From positions 7,701,307 to 7,765,306 of the forward strand of contig NC_057920.1 of assembly GCF_018873765.1 (NCBI RefSeq): a DNA stretch of 64,000 nucleotides, in the 5' to 3' direction. This DNA is from Telopea speciosissima (taxonomy: Eukaryota > Streptophyta > Magnoliopsida > Proteales > Proteaceae). The position numbers and the translations under genes are program-made. Every line of letters begins with the position of its first letter. Position 1 is the stretch's first letter. Positions 1 to 11,559 of this stretch are shown here, in pieces. The notes beneath the pieces were generated by a model. It ran no database searches, was not told the origin of the DNA, and saw only the letters and a program-made list of their open reading frames with translations.

Positions 1-1490
1 TTTAGTATAAGTGTCAAACAAGGACTTGAAAGAAATCTCCATGAAATTTCATATGAAGAACTTCAGGAGTAAAAAGGAACTTGTTAAACAAAATGATGAG
101 CTTCTCTGTAGAGGCAGTTCCCAAATGCTTATTTATTGCCTCACAGAAGAAACTATAATGGTTACAGGAAATACAGTAAGAGTAAAGCAAATAAAGATGG
201 TAATACATGGACTTTGCTACTGATATTCTAGTTATCAAAAAGAAAAAGCATTTAGAAGATGGAACAGAGACTATTCAGAGAAATGATTGACACAGAGAGG
301 ACCTGTTTGGATAGCAATCTGGCAAGGTAAAATACATTTAAATAGAGGAACTTAATGGATGTGAGGAAGCTCATGAATCTTAATCTGATCTAAGTAAGTT
401 CTACCAATTGGGCATATTGAACCTAATTGTCCTTACCTGATACCAGAAAACTTAATACCAAACTTTCCTTGCATTAACAATGAGTGTTGGAATTGCTTCT
501 AGGGACTACAAATAGTCACGCAGGATATTAGCAGCTGATAAGAAGAACATATAAGAAATATAAAGGGAAAATGACTGAGCTTGTAGCTTGGTTAGGAGTT
601 GCTAGTATGTGTATAATTAAGGGATGTCCCGGCAGAAGTATAGAAGGATTGTAGTTCCTTCTGTCACACATTTTTTATATGAAAATGCTTAGCTTTGACT
701 GCTGCAATTCCAAGCATGCATGGTTCCATGGGGCCTATATGTTCTCATGGAGTGCTATTGACACAATTAGGTAGAAGCTACAATTTCCCCCCGACTTTTC
801 TGGATCCAGCTCCTCTCCAGGGAGTCATCACCCAGGGAGTGTCTAGTGAGGCATCCAACGGCTGGGCCTATTGGGCATGCAAGCACACATCCCTGTGTGG
901 GTTCAGTCAGCACAGCTGTTGGATGCTCACTGGGTACTCCCTGAGCGATAGGGTTCGCTGGAGAGGAGCCCGACATGATTTTTCCCCATCCATTCCATAG
1001 TTCTATGCAAATATTTAGTTTTTTTCCTTCTCCAGTCTCAAAATCTAAGGTCTCAACTATAACACAATCATTTACACCAATTGTGGGTTGTCAGGGTAAA
1101 ATTTTAAGAAATCGCTGAAGTGAGGATGATGGTCGTCGGGGTCTTCTCGATCTTCGTCGATTGACGTTGGGCTTCTTTGGTCGTTGGAGTGAGAGTTTGC
1201 CTTCAGTTGTGCAAACAGTAGCAGGGGTGTTTATCTTTGAGTTATCGGTTGAGGAAGAAGTGGTTCCTTTATTTAAAATGGTAGAATAAGTAGTTCATAC
1301 ACTAATAAAGACAAAATTTTCTTTTTAAAAAAATTAACCTACTGACATCACTACTTTACAGCCCTTGATTAAAGGTAGGAGTGTGTGTAATTTGTTATTT
1401 TAAAACATGGGAGCTAATTCATATTCCGTTGTGGGTGTTTCTTAAAATATTGGCAACCTCAGGGGTGGCAAAGGTAATTTGCCAAAAAAA
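1..1490. repeat. Duplicated block A, copy 1
   Basis: This stretch aligns by eye, almost base for base over long runs, with 6658-8150. Both copies start with the same TTTAGTATAAGTGTCAAACA string and end near a run of A residues after a GGCAACCTCAGGGGTGGC string. The copies differ by a hairpin present only in the second copy, by about 105 bp after a GCTGATAAGAAG string that is missing here, and by scattered substitutions. Short open frames in it (11-223 and 695-1000) have no recognisable domain. The block is probably a segmental duplication or an old repeat; no coding function can be supported. Confidence 0.75.
782..1000. repeat. Fold-back (inverted-repeat) element in block A copy 1
   Basis: The left arm (GGATCCAGCTCCTCTCCAGG ... 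GGCATCCAAC) is the approximate reverse complement of the right arm (GTTGGATGCTCACTGGG ... CTGGAGAGGAGCCCGAC). This gives arms of roughly 55 bp or more around a short GC-rich centre. The matching element in the second block copy is at 7449-7660. It is probably a short non-autonomous DNA element that was present before the block duplicated. No target-site duplication was resolved. Confidence 0.55.
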
Positions 1491-1929
1491 AAACTATAAT
1501 TGGCCCCGCACGAACTCAGGGCCACACTTGCCCCAGAGAACGCTCCTCTAACTCGTAAATTATAACTATTAAATATTAATTAATCTTAATAATAATTTAG
1601 GCATGTTAAATGAGTCCTAACGATTCCAATTTTAATAGGTTCTTTATTGGATTTTTGGTTCTGGACCCAATGGCAAACCCATCCCCGAATCATCTCATCC
1701 TGTTTAATAATCGATCCCAAAATCAATTCCTAGGATCATCCCATTTAATAATAGAATGGGTCAATTCCGAGATGATCCGGTTCCGAACCCAAATTGACAT
1801 CCTTTTGTGTTTAAAAGGTAATTAGGGAAGTAGTTTTCTGCACGAGAGTGTGGCCTACGTCAGTAATTCCTTGTGTCTATCTCTCTCTTCCTTAAAACAA
1901 AGGGGTAGAAATGTCTTTTTACATGGGAG
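1491..1929. other. AT-rich spacer, nothing recognised
   Basis: The stretch begins with A-rich sequence and continues AT-rich. It contains several GGATGATCC/GGATCATCCC-like strings around 1685-1775. No open frame with a known domain and no RNA gene was seen. Confidence 0.4.
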
Positions 1930-2650
1930 GAGAGATAGACTCATGAAAGTACTGGTGTAAGTCACACTCCCGGAAAGAGAACTTGTACTCTTAATTACAA
2001 GAAAAGGGCTTGCTCATCCACGCCAGCAATCTGTGTGAACCTCTTACCGTTAAATATGGACGGTCCGATTGTCAGCCATTGTGGCGATCCCCAGCCCTCG
2101 ATGTTTCTCCCATACGCAATTCTCCTTTTTGTCTCGACGTTATACCAAAACGCCCTTTTTAAATCCCTTGAGGGGTGAGACTTTCGTCGTCTCCCCAAGA
2201 ACTGTTCTCTCGGGTTTCCGTCTTTCTCTTTTGTAGTTAGTTTGTCTGATGGACTTTACCTGTAACTTCCATGGCTACGGAAGAGGTGAATAAGCCTCCT
2301 CCACTTCTTGTTGGTGCTGCTAGCAGGTCGACTGGAGCTGTTCGCCGAGAAATTCTTCTTATTCGATCAATCCTTGTGGGTCTCAGATTCAGAGCAAAAG
2401 TCTTTGGTTATCATGTCGATGTTACAGTGTAACCTTTGACATAATCCATTCTAAGTTTCTTGCCGAGAAAGAGTTCCTTTTTATCTGGGTGTGAATCAAG
2501 ATTTTGAAGTCGTCCTCAAAAAAAGAATTGTTTCTCGGAAATAGTATTATGATTGGAATTGTAGTCAAAATGGGCTTGGGTGGCATCGGAAAGTGTGATC
2601 ATTCTTCATGAGTAGATTGGAAAGCAAAGACTTTTCGTGCTAATGGAAAG
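1930..2650 (+). repeat. Duplicated block P, copy 1, with a possible gene relic
   Basis: This block shares many strings with 4900-5480, in the same order: an AAGAAAAGGG start, a GTTAAATATGG string, a CCCCAGCC string followed by GATGTT, TTATACCAAAAC followed by TTTTTAAAT, a CCGTCTTTCTC-like pyrimidine tract, and later GGGCTTGGGTGG. The layout looks like a promoter and 5' leader followed by a start. An ATG at 2271 opens a 53-codon frame that ends at 2432, beginning MATEEVNKPPPLL. I do not recognise the product. Copy 2 has no matching intact frame, so both may be relics of one degenerated gene. Confidence 0.45.
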
Positions 2651-3500
2651 GCTTTGCAATTTAGTGAAGGATATCCACAAAGATCATCTTGGCTTTCGTC
2701 AACCATGGACAAACTGGGGTTTGGATAAATGTCTTAAAAAAAGATACATTGTTTATGGTTATTAGAAATGAAATGGTGACAATTTTCAATTCTTGCATTT
2801 CTTACCTCCTAAGAATAGAATTGCGTTTGAATTTAGGCTTTAAATTATTTTTATTATATTTGACCAAAGACCATACTGAAACTCTCTATATATTAGCTTT
2901 ATATGGCAGAAGAGCTTAGTTGTGTTGGTTGAGAAGGTAGTATTTAGCAATTAGTTAAGCTATTACTTTTATATCTTGACTATTAAATTAGCAGACATTA
3001 TTACTACAAATACTAGAGATCCCCTCTTCCCTAATGATGTTCATTGATATGATGCATTTTCATGGCATGGCGACCTCTTTTCTGTAATCATATAATATCC
3101 CTTGCCTTATTTATGATATAATGGAGATAATGAAAATGATCACTCTTGGCTGGATCATCTCTCCAAACCACTCTTTAAGTTCTACTCTATTTCTACTAAA
3201 TTTGCATTCCATATTATTCTGTTTTAGTCTTAATTTGACTTTTGTAAAATCTTTTGATTCTAAAGCATCCCTTGTAACTGTGTCATTTGCAAACAAAAAA
3301 CTACAATATACAAAGATTTGGTGTAGACCAATTATGACCAGAAACTCTCTCATCACTGCCCCAATAGCTCTTGAAGTAGTTTAACTGCTTCATCATATTC
3401 AAATGATGTTCTTTAAATGGAAATCTTCTATGTACACTATACATGGAATGAAGTGATAATAGTAACTCATGAGTCTACTTTTGTATTTGTATAGATTTTG
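2651..3500. other. Intergenic, nothing recognised
   Basis: AT-rich sequence with only short open frames that lack known domains. The frames on the two strands around 3111-3384 are mirror images of each other and have no family signature. No repeat with clear ends was seen. Confidence 0.4.
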
Positions 3501-3510
3501 GCCAAATGAT

Positions 3511-3610
3511 CTCTGTGTTCGTGGCATAGACTATGCCCAGACACATGGGGGTGGGTGAAATGACCACCCTGCCCCTGATGGCAGGGCCATGTGTCAATAG
3601 ATTTGATCAA
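3511..3610. repeat. Possible divergent copy of the 9-bp-TSD short element
   Basis: The strings CCCAGACACATGGGGGTGGG and TGAAATGACCACC closely resemble the inner parts of the elements at 16714-16903 and 24573-24756. Here the outer terminal repeats are not clear and no target-site duplication is seen. A T-run follows at about 3608-3632. It may be a truncated relative. Confidence 0.35.
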
Positions 3611-3794
3611 AATTTTTTTTTTTTTTTTTTTTAAAATTGTTATAGAAATAAAATGTCATTATTAACACAAATTCTAGGTCTACATTAATAATGCCATAAG
3701 ATTTCTACTTTTATTGGTTCACATCCACTCAAAGGATTTAGTTCACGTTATCGGTCACTAATGTTATCAATAGCACATTACATTAATACAGAAA

Positions 3795-3952
3795 AAGGTC
3801 GTATCCAATGCACAAGGCTCCCACGTTTAGCAGGGTCGCGGGAAGGTCAAATGTATGTAACCTTACCCTTGTTGGTCAAGTGCTCACTTGTTGAACGCTT
3901 GGTCATGGGTTCAAGTCCTGGAAACAGGCTCAATACAGAATCATCAAAAAAA
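3795..3952 (+). repeat. tRNA-derived SINE-like sequence
   Basis: The stretch holds GTCGTATCCAATGCACAAGG, a string type common in dispersed plant repeats. It is followed by CTTGGTCATGGGTTCAAGTC at about 3898-3917, which contains a close match to the RNA polymerase III B box (GGTTCRANNCC). An A-rich run (CATCAAAAAAAG) follows at about 3943-3953. A B box with a downstream A-rich tail suggests a tRNA-derived SINE. The A box was not confirmed, and the full ends are not resolved because another element begins at 3953. Confidence 0.4.
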
Positions 3953-4122
3953 GAGAAAAGGATGGGTATGCTAGCGGTATACCGTAACCTGGCATCCAAT
4001 GTGTCCATCTCTCTTTTACCCTTTGAAATGACTCATTTACCCCTCAATAAGAGGAAACGAGAGAGAGAGAGAGACAACGGTGTTAGCCTACGGTATACCG
4101 CTAGAATTCTCAGTCTTTTCTC
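3953..4122. mobile_element. Short terminal-inverted-repeat element (MITE-like)
   Basis: The left end (GAGAAAAG ... CTAGCGGTATACCGTA) and the reverse complement of the right end (TACGGTATACCGCTAG ... CTTTTCTC) match in the outer 8 bp and perfectly over the inner 16 bp. The arms are about 34 bp with a 170-bp total length. The centre contains a (GA)n run at about 4055-4070. No coding capacity and no convincing target-site duplication were found. Confidence 0.65.
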
Positions 4123-4284
4123 ATAGATAAAAATGAATGTTTGTATTGTATCATTCAAGATGATAGATCATTAGCCCAAGTGTTCCTTTTAGATGAATAA
4201 GCCAGAATGAAAATGAGTAAAAAAGGTTTCAATATCAAACAACATCAGTACTTTCTACCCAAAAAAATAAACAATATCAGTACT

Positions 4285-4687
4285 AGGGATGTAAACGGAT
4301 AGGATTCGGATCAGATGTGATCGGAGCCGGATATTCCTTGGCCGAATACAAATACCTCTAAATGGATTTGGATTTTCGATCATCCATTTACATCTCTGCC
4401 TTGTGTAACCCGGACCTTCTTCCCACTAGCGGATACAATTTACTCTCAATCCATATCTCTTAGATCAGGATTTTCTTTTCATCATATTCTAGAACCTGTT
4501 GAATCTTCAAAAACCCTCAAATTCATTATTTACTTAATATTTTTATTAAGTATTTGGATTTTTTTTTGGACGAATTTTTATCGGAATATTCAGATTTTTT
4601 CTGGTTATTTCTACATGAATACGGATGTCCCTAAACGGATACGAATGCAGATGCAGATTCGGATTTCGATTATCCATTTACATCCCT
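4285..4687. mobile_element. MITE-like element with AGGGATGTAAACGGAT ends
   Basis: It opens with AGGGATGTAAACGGATAGG and closes with a mirrored TATCCATTTACATCCCT. Direct and inverted GGATTCGGAT/ATTCGGATTTCG strings sit inside both ends. Ends of this type (agggatgtaaacgga) are common in short plant hAT-like elements. The body is AT-rich and non-coding. An 8-bp duplication could not be confirmed because the left flank itself is a short direct repeat (ATCAGTACT twice). Confidence 0.55.
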
Positions 4688-4899
4688 AAACATCACACAT
4701 AAATGTCAAGGCCTCCTCCTTATCATTCAAGTAATTCACCATTTACTTCTGACATCTAAAGCCCTGAAAATCAATCTGAAGATCAACAACTGTTACCCTA
4801 ATAAGTGGCAGATTAAATCAGTTGATGAAAAAGATCTTGAGAGTCCGGGCAGACCCACGGATATAAGTAGGGCTTGTTTTTCAATTTTTTATAAAAATA

Positions 4900-5480
4900 A
4901 TTTTGGTAATTCGTGTGTTAAAGAAAAGGGTTTCCAATCCACGTCAGCGATCTGTGTCTAACTCTTATTGTTAAATATGGGCGCTCGGATTGTAAGCCAT
5001 TTGGCCATCCCCAGCCGTGGATGTTATACCAAAACTAGCTTTTTAAATGCCCTTCAGACTTTTCTCGAATTAACCAGAACCGTTCTCTCTCCGGTGTCTG
5101 TGTCCGTCTCTCTTTCGCTCTATCTATCTATCAATTCTGTTCATGTTTTGGACTTGTAGTAAGTTGGCTTGGTGGGTTTTATCTGCTACTAGTTCTGCTG
5201 AAGCTCTTCTTTTGCTGTTAATGAGATTTGGTAGAGAAATTCCTCGGTCTTAGATCTAATCATGCTTGGTCTCAAATTTAGAGGCAAAAAGTCTTTTGGT
5301 AATCCTGCAGATTCAACATAATCCCTTCTATTTTTATTGAGATTTTTGAAGCTCCAATCAAGAAAACGAGAGCTACATGGGAGACTGAAATGTGGTATGT
5401 AGTTATAATTAAATTGGGGCTTGGGTGGAGTCGGGAGGAAGATCCTTGTTTATTATAAATGGATTAATGCATTATCAACC
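4900..5480 (+). repeat. Duplicated block P, copy 2
   Basis: Partner of 1930-2650. Shared landmarks are AAGAAAAGGG, GTTAAATATGG, CCCCAGCC, TTATACCAAAAC, a TTTTTAAAT box and a TC-rich leader, then a GGGCTTGGGTGG string near 5415. The part that would match the 53-codon frame of copy 1 has a shifted frame and early stops here. It is a diverged duplicate, possibly of a gene 5' end. The product is not recognised. Confidence 0.45.
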
Positions 5481-6657
5481 TAATGTGATTACTAGGATTT
5501 AAAAATAGGAAGTAAGCATTAGATTGCTTTTTATTCTTGCAAATGTCTATTATAATTTTAACTTTAATCTTATAAAATCTGTAATTCTTTAAATGAAAAT
5601 CTTCCAAGTGTTAAATATGGAATGATCATAGCAACTAATGATGAGTCTACTTTTCCTTATGCACATAAAATTTACTAGGCACATAGAGCTCATTTCCAAA
5701 TAACATTAGTTGTAGAAAAATATTCAATCTCATGCAAGCTAATGTTCATCTGATGCTGCAGCAACAGGCCAACATGGTTTAATAGAAATTGGACAAAGTT
5801 CGATTCCCAATTCTGCAGGACAAACTAAGTAATATTTGTGTTTAAGATGGGCATGTTAGGCAGATGCATATGAAATGTTCAGGTACAAGATAATCACTAC
5901 CACTAAAATAATTGCTATCAGTTCAAACATCCATTGTGGATACAAATTGTACACAACATTGAGAAATCAATTTAGTGTAACCAGATACAAGGAAATCTAC
6001 AATGTCATTTTAAGGAGCGAAGCGAAGCGATTTGGGTTCCCCTTATCAAACTGAAATATAACTGCTCCATATTTCAACAGTCTGAAGATGAACTGTTTAT
6101 TTGATTATCAAAGATTTGCAAAAATTCCTAAATGGCGGGGGCTCAGTTGAAGGCTCAACTAGTCCTTACCTATTATAACTGAGTGCTAGAAAATGATTTG
6201 TTTCTTTATATTGTTGGAGCATATGTTTGTTCACAAAGTGGTTGCAGAGGACATCTTTACTGCACAGGCATAACCAATTCTCTGCTGGGTGATGGCTCCT
6301 GAAAGAGCAAATGATTTTACAAGTTTGGAATGAAAGTATAGAGGATCACTGTCATTTAGACAGTAGTTCAAGGTCTAAGGCTTGCTAGGATGTTCCAACT
6401 GGAATTTAAGGCTTCATGTTCAAAAACCAAGTTTCAAAGCTTAGATAAAGCAGTTATGATAAGAATAGAAATTGGTCTTTCAGGGTTTATCATTTAAAGA
6501 GTTATTGGATCTGCCTTGAGAATATAGGGTTTTAGCATTTAGATCTAATTTATGTTCAGCACAAGGTAGAAATCTTCCATAATGGTCTCCCCTAAACACA
6601 GTCAGAAAAGCATGACAGATGCATCAAAATTCAAGGTTAGATGGCTTTGACAAAATA
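5481..6657. other. Intergenic, nothing recognised
   Basis: AT-rich sequence without a credible open frame on either strand. No inverted ends, LTR or RNA gene was seen. Confidence 0.4.
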
Positions 6658-6951
6658 TTTAGTATAAGTGTCAAACAAGGACTTGAAAGACATTTCGATG
6701 ACATTTCCTATTAAGAACTTCAGGAGTAAAAAAGAACTTGTTAAACAAAATGATGAGCTTCTCTGTACAGACAGTTCCCAAATGCATATTTATTGCCTCA
6801 CAGAAGGAACTAGAATGGTTACAGGAAATACAGTAAGAGTAAAGCAAATAAAGATGGTAATACATGGACTTCGCTACTGATGTTTTAGTTAGCAAAAAGA
6901 AAAAGCATTTAGGAGATGGAACAGAGACTATTCAGAGAAATGATTGACACA

Positions 6952-7026
6952 GAGGACCTGTTTGGACTTTGGATGCAATTTCATCGATCTGATCTGATCG
7001 ATGAGATCGCATCCAAACAGGTCCTC
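6952..7026. mobile_element. 75-bp near-perfect hairpin (tiny MITE)
   Basis: GAGGACCTGTTTGGA at the left is perfectly mirrored by TCCAAACAGGTCCTC at the right. Inside these, GGATGCAATTTCATCGATC pairs with GATCGATGAGATCGCATCC with two mismatches, leaving only a short loop. At the matching place copy 1 of the block (from about 297) has AGGACCTGTTTGGA but no right arm. Confidence 0.7.
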
Positions 7027-7448
7027 TTCTACCAATTGGGCATATTTAACCTAATTGCCCTTACCTGATACCAGAAAACTTAATACCAAACTTTCCTTGC
7101 ATTAACAATGAGTGTTGGAATTGCTTCTAGGGACTACAAATAGTCAGGCAGGTTATTAGCAGCTGATAAGAAGATCAGTTGATGGTCTTGGGAGACACCA
7201 AAGGAGGGCATCATTAAATAAAAAAGATTGGCATAACTTAAGGAAGAACTTAAATAGTATAATGGCTTGAATGATTAGAAGAACATATAAGAATTATAAT
7301 GGGAAAATGACTGAGCTTGTAGCTTGGTTAGGAGTTGCTAGTATGTGTATAATTAAGGGATGTCCTGGCAGAAGTATAGAAGGATTCTAGTTCCATGGGG
7401 CCTAGCTGTTTTCATGGAGTGCTATTGACACAAGTAGGTAGAAGTTAA

Positions 7449-7660
7449 AATTTCCCCAGATTGTTCTGGATCCGGCTCCTCTCCAAGGAGTCCATCACCC
7501 AGGGAGTGCCTAGTGAGGCATCCAACAGCTGGGCTTACTGGGTGCATAGGCACACATCTTAACGTAGACTCCGTCAGCGAAGTCGTTGGATGCTCATTGG
7601 GCACTCCCTGGCAATGGGGTTCGCTGGAGAGGTGCTTGACACGATTATTCCCCATCCTTT
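7449..7660. repeat. Fold-back element in block A copy 2
   Basis: Same arrangement as 782-1000. GATCCGGCTCCTCTCC at the left mirrors GCTGGAGAGG at the right, and GCATCCAAC mirrors GTTGGATGC near the centre. It was duplicated with block A. Confidence 0.5.
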
Positions 7661-8150
7661 CCATAGTTCTATGCAAAATATTTAGTTTTTTTTGGCCTTC
7701 TCCAGTCTCAAAATCTAAGGTCTCAACTATAACAAAATCATGTACACCAATTGTGGGTTGTCAGGGTAAAATTTTAAGAAATCACCGGAGTGAGGACGAT
7801 GGTCGTCAAGGTCTTCTCGACCTTCGTCGATTGACATTGGGCTTCTTTGATCGTTGGAGTGAGAGTTTACCTTCAGTTGCGCAAACAGTAACAAAGGTGT
7901 TTCTCTCTGAGTTATTGGTTGAGGAAGAAATGGTTCCTTTATTTAAAAGGGTGTAATAGGTAGTTCATACACTACTAAGGACAAAATTAACCTACTGACA
8001 TCATTACTTAACCGCCCTTGACTAACGGTAGGAGTGTTTGTAATTTGTTATTTTAAAATATGGGAGGTAATTCACATTCCGATACATTGTGGGTATTTCT
8101 TAAAATTTTGGCAACCTCAGGGGTGGCGTTGATAATTTTCCAAAAAAAAC

Positions 8151-8606
8151 TAGAACACAACCAATAGGTCCAAAAAAAAAAAAAAAAAACTACAAGGTGA
8201 CTAAGGTCCATGGTTAATTAGAGAACGTCATATAAGAATCTCTATTGAAAACCGTCGGATTAAAATCGTTGGACCATAAATAAAACCATCAGATTGGAAT
8301 CTCTATCTCGATCTACGATATCGGTTCATGGATGCAAGTTCCAATCCAACGACTAAGTACGACTTACTTCCTTCCTAAGAAGAATATTATTTCAATTACT
8401 ATATGCACATATATATCCGATCGATGAGATCGCATCTTAAAGTGGGACCCAATTTCTTGAACTGGATCCAGCCGGCACACATTGGCTCACCTTTATAAAC
8501 TTTTAACCTTTAGGGTTTCACTATAAAACCCTAAGACGCCCTTCTTTTTTGACTACGACATCATTCTTGCAGACTAGAGAATTAGGGTTTTGTTGAGAGC
8601 GGAAGA
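8151..8606 (+). promoter_or_regulatory. RPS29 upstream region with three telo-box motifs
   Basis: Three copies of the telo-box, AAACCCTAA or its complement TTAGGGTTT, lie at 8510-8518, 8526-8534 and 8582-8590. A TATA-like TATAAAA sits at 8522-8528. Telo-boxes near the start are a known mark of plant ribosomal-protein promoters. The third copy is close to the ATG and is probably in the 5' leader. The transcription start is not visible from sequence alone. Further upstream there is only an A-run and AT-rich sequence. Confidence 0.7.
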
Positions 8607-9358
<752 letters not shown>

Positions 9359-9774
9359 GGAATGAATCGTTTTGTTTGGGCCTTCGTTGGGAGTCCCTGA
9401 ATTTGTGTTAGTAATAGTTTTTTTCCCCTTTATCTCTTGCAAGCAAAGAGTTATAATTGAAGTTGGATTGGATTACTGTAGCTCTTGAACCAAGAAATTT
9501 TGTTTTTCCAGAGCATTATTTTTCAATTTATGCCCTTTTGTGGTGTTTACATTGAATCAACCAATGTTACGTGATGGTATATTCTATCTTCGTTCAAACA
9601 CGCCTAGATTATGCATCTCCTAATTAGGGATTGTTTTTACAGGTAATTGACACAGCGATAATCCTTGGCCTTCAACAATGGATTTTGAGGTTTAGATATT
9701 CTTATGAAGCTGAACAAATCAATTTAGTATTTTATGGATTTTGGCTGCATTACAGCCAATATTTCTCGACATTT
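9359..9774. other. RPS29 3' flank
   Basis: T-rich sequence after the stop that probably holds the 3' untranslated region. No single poly(A) signal can be chosen with confidence and no other gene is seen. Confidence 0.4.
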
Positions 9775-11030
9775 TGTGATTACACGACACCCCTGGTTTT
9801 CAAATGAAACTCATATTACCTCTGGTTTGTGAAAAATCTCAAACCTTCCCTCTATAGTAACGGTGTTAACTTAAATCAAACCAAATAGTAAATATGTCAT
9901 ATTTCACATATTTACTTTTTGAGATTGAATTAAATAAAACAAATGAGTCTCTTCTTCCACCTCTTCCATCTTATTCGATCTCTACCCATTCCTCTCATCT
10001 TCTTCTCCCTCCAATGAGTATTGGAATCGGAACCACAATCAAAGCTAGAAAAAAAAAATTCAGAATCGTCAATGTCAACAAAAACCACAAGCAAAAGGAT
10101 GAAATTGGAGGAATTGGGATTCTGCTGCTGAGTTAGGGTTCACGAGAAACATCGACGAATCCAAGTAATATGAAGGAAACTCAAATTTGAGGAACATAAA
10201 CCCATCAGATTCTGGCACGAGGAAAGTGGGTTCCATTTGTTGCAACAACCAATGAGCAAAGAGGTTGAGCAGAAGGGATAGGGGTGGGGCAGGGCAGAAC
10301 GGGGTTTCAGTGGTGGGGATTGGGATCACACTAAAATATTGGAATCGCTTGAATAAACTGTGGAATGCAGCGGGCTTCGTTCAATCGAGAGCGGGGATAG
10401 ACTGCAGAAGGTTTTCTTCATTGCTGATTTGCAATAAAGGAGATGGGCTGCAATGGGTTTCGTTCAATCTGGAGTGATTATTTTAATGCGAAATAGATAT
10501 TAGGCTGCTTATGGATTCTACTTTCTGTGATTCTTTCACTGGTTTTTAGTATTAGTTACACCAAATCTCTTCTCTTCTCTTCTCCTCTGAAATATTAAAA
10601 ATCTGGGGAGAAGATTATAGAAGGGAAGAGAAGGAAAAATGAAGAAATCAAAGAAAGATGTTAAAACTTAGAGTATTTTAGAATAGAGCAGATCCCATAT
10701 ATCAAAGTCCATGAGAGCTCCGCAGCGATGGAGAAGGTAAACCTCCAAGGGACAAAGTCAGGAGGGAGGGGGAGGAGTGAGAGGAGAAAAATCCTAGAAT
10801 TTGGGGTTTTTAGTTACAAGGGTAAAATCGTAATTCAACACTAATCAAGGATAGTTTAGAGATTTAAATTTATTTAACTGGCTGATATCATCACTTAACA
10901 CCATAAAACTAGGGACTAATTTGTCATATCAGGATCTAATACTGGGGATGATTTAAGTATTTAAAAAAATCAAGGGGTGATTTGAGTTTCGTTTGAAAAC
11001 TAAGAGGTGACATGTAATTTATCCTATTTT
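9775..11030. mobile_element. 1.25-kb non-autonomous inverted-repeat element
   Basis: The left end reads GATTACACGACACCCCTGG then TTTTCAAATGAAACTCA. The reverse complement of the right end reads AATTACATGTCACCTCTTAG then TTTTCAAACGAAACTCAAAT. The ends are therefore long imperfect inverted repeats. The body has short frames on both strands (9894-10477) without known domains, plus a purine-rich tract at about 10610-10800. The structure fits a non-autonomous, possibly Mutator-like, element. A target-site duplication was not resolved, so the exact ends are uncertain. Confidence 0.5.
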
Positions 11031-11259
11031 TAATATCACAAAGCAGGGTATATAATTGGCATCTTGAGGATGGGTACTTGTGCTGTGTTAGGGACTTGGC
11101 AACGTGCAATGAATTTCCCCTCTCATGTATTAAGGGTCCAGTTATTGTGCATAGTCGTGGTTCGACCCTTTGTTCAATTAATGATAAGTGATGTTTCACA
11201 CTCTTCATTAAGATCAAATATTCTCTGTTTTAAATTTCTTGGTAACAAACAGACACCTT

Positions 11260-11331
11260 TTAGTAATAACGACTACAACAAATCAGCTTATTCCCAACTA
11301 ATGGGATTGGAGCTAAATTCATCCTTGCAAA
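11260..11331 (-). repeat. RTE-LINE-like 3' tail, fragment
   Basis: CTACAACAAATCAGCTTATTCCCAACTAATGGGATTGGAGC resembles, in degenerate form, the tail (ACAACAACA ... CTTATCCCAACTAAATGGGGTCGGCTACATGGATCC) of plant RTE LINEs and the SINEs that share it. It reads as a minus-strand element. The short element at 11341-11477 interrupts it, and the tail resumes at 11487 with GATCGAAGCTAAATGGATCC. It is a degraded relic. Confidence 0.45.
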
Positions 11332-11340
11332 TACAACTAA

Positions 11341-11477
11341 GAGGCGCTGTTCTCTGTGCCGTAGCGCAGGTTGCGGCCAGGCACATTAGGGTGAGTGCAA
11401 TGACCACCTTGCCTCCCTGAGTGACAGACTCATGTGTCGGGATGCAGCTTGTGCTGTGGCACAGAGAACATTCTCCC
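11341..11477. mobile_element. Short TIR element, 9-bp TSD (family member 1)
   Basis: The left end has GCTGTTCTCTGTGCC and the right end, reverse-complemented, GGGAGAATGTTCTCTGTGCC. TACAACTAA directly flanks the element on both sides (11332-11340 and 11478-11486), a perfect 9-bp target-site duplication. The centre carries GTGCAATGACCACCTTGCC, related to the centre of the other members. The 9-bp duplication points to the Mutator superfamily. The element is non-coding and shorter than the other members. Confidence 0.8.
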
Positions 11478-11559
11478 TACAACTAAATAGGATCGAAGCT
11501 AAATGGATCCTTGAAGGCCCAGGTACAGGTAGTGTTCTTTCTCTATGAAAGTAAAAAGA

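Larger units (their letters stand above)
6658..8150. repeat. Duplicated block A, copy 2
   Basis: Partner of 1-1490, in the same orientation, about 6.66 kb downstream. It carries a 75-bp hairpin at 6952-7026 where copy 1 has unrelated sequence. It also has about 105 bp (near 7170-7275) absent from copy 1; that indel is flanked by short AGAAGA strings in both copies, which fits a microhomology deletion in copy 1. The frame at 7513-7956 (147 codons) runs across the inner fold-back element and has no known domain. Confidence 0.75.

Noticed and set aside
11-223. 70-codon frame repeated at 6668-6880
   Set aside because: Conservation of the frame between the copies is explained by recent duplication of the DNA. 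Changes are spread over all codon positions and no domain is recognised.
3761-4126. 121-codon open frame
   Set aside because: It is made of a SINE-like stretch joined to a MITE, so the frame is accidental.
7513-7956. 147-codon open frame
   Set aside because: It crosses the inverted arms of a fold-back repeat, and the other copy of the block does not keep the frame.
9894-10477. Short frames inside the 1.25-kb inverted-repeat element as a captured gene
   Set aside because: The frames lie on both strands, are shorter than 90 codons and show no recognisable motif. Capture cannot be claimed without a database match.
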